From: Rhizodiscina lignyota
Lineage: Eukaryota > Ascomycota > Dothideomycetes > Aulographales > Rhizodiscinaceae
NCBI GenBank assembly: GCA_010015805.1
Contig: ML978130.1
Span: 434,001 to 498,000, forward strand
Direction of reading: 5' to 3'
Length of the DNA stretch: 64,000 nt
Within the stretch, counting starts at the first letter, position 1. Each line of letters starts with the position of its first letter. Positions 62,284 through 64,000 of this stretch are shown here, in pieces. The notes beneath the pieces were generated by a model. It had not been told where the DNA came from. It saw nothing but the letters and a program-made list of their open reading frames with translations, and made no database searches. A program made the translations under genes and the position numbers.

Positions 62284-63401
62284 TTCTCAGAAAATGCCTC
62301 ACTATATGGCAGCATCTTATGCCTGGGTACGAAATCTGATTCCTGGACGCCCTGTACCATGGCATCTCTCAGGTTCACTGGCTTGTGCGTGAATCTTGCG
62401 AAATATGCCTCTCCAACGAGATCCAAATGCCGATTCTCCAAATCACTTGATACAAGCGAGTTCCCAAATTCATCATCGTGTGCTGTTACAAGCATTTGCG
62501 GCTGGCACCCACCCTTCCCGTTGTTAGTAGAGTAATCCAGGACCTTGACATTTTTGGTACCGAGTTTGTTTCCTCGGCGAAGCATTGTCGATCGTAATAA
62601 GCATATGAATGCAGCAGCGTCATGCTTACCGCTGCAGAATTCATCATCACATGGCCCATCATCGTTGCCGCTGGAGCATCTGTAGTGTCTATAATGCCTG
62701 CTATGGAGGTGGACACGCACACGCAGGCTTTGGAGATTACGAACTTTCAAAAGCTCCTGCCCAACTTTGTACATGGCGTCCTCTGGCTGCCAGTCTTGGA
62801 TTGTGGGCATCCAATCTACGGAAAGCATGAGACCCAGATGGCTTAGCGATAACATTCGACCCAGCATTCGGGCGAGCCTTATTAGTTCTCGAGGCTCATA
62901 AGTTTCTCCTTTGGTGAAGTCCACCTCCACCGACTTGAGCATAGCAAGCTTGGAAGCGTGAGTGTTGATAAGAAATTTTTTAGACAAAACCCAGGCGCAA
63001 GCTCCGACATGTCTCGGTACACCCAGTCGGCGCGTGTGAAGGGCACAGAGCTGAACTGAAAGGTATTTTTAGACCAGAGGATCGCGGTAGCCTCGACATA
63101 TATTTGTCGATTTGCTCGAAGAATGGCCAAAGAAGATGACAGCGGGCTTTCATCAGTTGCGAGAGTTGAACCGAACATATGACACGGCGACTCTATATGG
63201 TTATTAACTGAGGGTTCGAAGTGGATATCATAGTCAAAAGGCGACATGCATACCTTGTTCCCAAGCCTCTTCCTCATCATCCGGCCCTACATCGTCTGGG
63301 TTGCCATATCCTCGCAAGCAAATACTGTGACGGACCAAAGCATACCCGTAGATTTTGTCGCGCAGCTCTTTCGGCAGATCCAGGAATGATTTGATCGCCA
63401 T
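62244..63401 (-). pseudogene. F-box/2EXR-like protein, array copy C, frameshifted
   Basis: Exon 1 63401-63254 (MAIKSFLDLPKELRDKIYGYAL, then ICLRGYGNPDD) joins over a 61-nt intron to exon 2 from 63192 (SLAILRANRQIYVEATAILWSKNTFQFS, DMSELAPGF). At a run of six T (62976-62981, A6 on the coding strand) the frame must shift by one to continue into KKFLINTHASKLAMLKSVEVDF, LSHLGLMLSV, VRNLQSLRVRV, RGNKLGTKNVKVLDY and HDDEFGNSLVSSD, the same blocks as copies A and B. A seventh A would restore about 365 residues. Loss of one base in the run, by mutation or sequencing error, explains it. The gene ends TYETRTLYWCW at TGA 62246-62244 in the duplicated block. Confidence 0.72.
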
Positions 63402-64000
63402 TTCGATTGCATTGATCGGGCACGATTGAATGTTGATGGAAGTGCCTGAAGTTTGAGAAGTACGGGATTGCTGCTGTGAATAATCCGGAATATGGTCTTG
63501 CGAAACTTGGATTAGTGTCTGGCAACGCGTATACGGACGACAGAAACTCGGTCTCTGAAGACGGAAGAAAAAAAGAATCAAGGCTCTACGTATGGCGGGG
63601 TACGGAGTATACAGAATTGACCAGGCAAGGACTCATGAGATTAAACGGTTGGTAATGGGACAGTCATTCGATGTCTCTAAGCGTTGAAATACTTCAACCA
63701 CTCATCATCCATCTATTATGTTCGCATTGTTAACCAGAACTTCGTAGATTTGGGACAAACAGGTTCAGTCAAAACTCCAATTACTAGGTGAGTAGTTACG
63801 GCAAGCAGAGTAGACACGCTGTTAACTTCGCAGGGACATCTTGGGGCGTCGAGTCTCAGTTTGATGCATCGCCGACGTTCTGTAGAGAAGTGCTGGAGAG
63901 GTACAAATGATCGCGTGCCGTTTCCCGAGCGCAGTGGCCAATTGCTAGACGAATCGCAAGAAAATTGTCCAGTAAAGCTGCGTTCGGATGCATGGAAGCA
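63402..64000. other. Right-end intergenic sequence
   Basis: About 600 bases with the promoter of copy C and no other recognised feature up to the window edge. Confidence 0.4.

Overview
The window looks like nuclear DNA of a filamentous ascomycete, most likely a Dothideomycete. Protein-coding genes carry many short introns (about 47-111 nt, nearly all GT-AG, often with a CTAAC/CTGAC-type branch point), intergenic gaps are short in the left half, and the families present are typical of Pezizomycotina: Zn2Cys6/C2H2 regulator, GH71 alpha-1,3-glucanase, EthD, SDR and MDR enzymes, DUF6594, F-box-like arrays and small secreted proteins. The placement rests on gene families recognised by eye. No rRNA, tRNA or CRISPR was seen.

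1-30.8 kb is mostly core housekeeping: a PHD-finger protein cut by the window edge, a Baeyer-Villiger-type monooxygenase, the Crb2/Rad9 checkpoint mediator, an EthD protein, an SDR, an SYLF/Ysc84 protein, the tRNA m1A58 methyltransferase TRM61, cysteinyl-tRNA synthetase, succinate dehydrogenase subunit C, a WDR89-like WD40 protein, a degenerate pepsin-like membrane protein, the CAF-1 large subunit, SPO11 (eight exons reconstructed) and an unknown basic protein. CAF-1 and SPO11 are divergent and share a short promoter with two ACGCGT (MluI cell-cycle box) hexamers; crb2 has one too.

30.8-43 kb is gene-sparser: a 2.8-kb stretch with at most one tiny gene, a membrane-anchored Cys-rich surface protein, a DJ-1/PfpI protein, a tandem pair of paralogs joining a BAH-like domain to a Myb/SANT-like domain, a secreted GH71 glucanase and an MDR enoyl-reductase-like enzyme.

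43-64 kb is accessory in character: two small secreted proteins around a TpA-rich, repeat-bearing island; two members of an uncharacterised family (46.2 kb, and 54.1 kb with a stop at a splice junction); an aldo-keto reductase; a short F-box-like protein; a C2H2 plus Zn2Cys6 transcription factor; and an array of F-box/2EXR-like paralogs (55.4-63.4 kb). The array shows birth and death: a ~270-290-bp block is duplicated at 58.1 and 62.0 kb, each copy has lost a different neighbour, and between them lie a nonsense-mutated copper-transporter relic, an orphan NB-ARC fragment, a frameshifted DUF6594 gene and a possible miniature zinc-ribbon gene.

The most interesting items are the BAH-Myb pair, the duplicated F-box array with its relics, the paralogous unknown family, the secreted-protein island and the shared cell-cycle hexamers. 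No clear new defence or biosynthetic system could be demonstrated from sequence alone.
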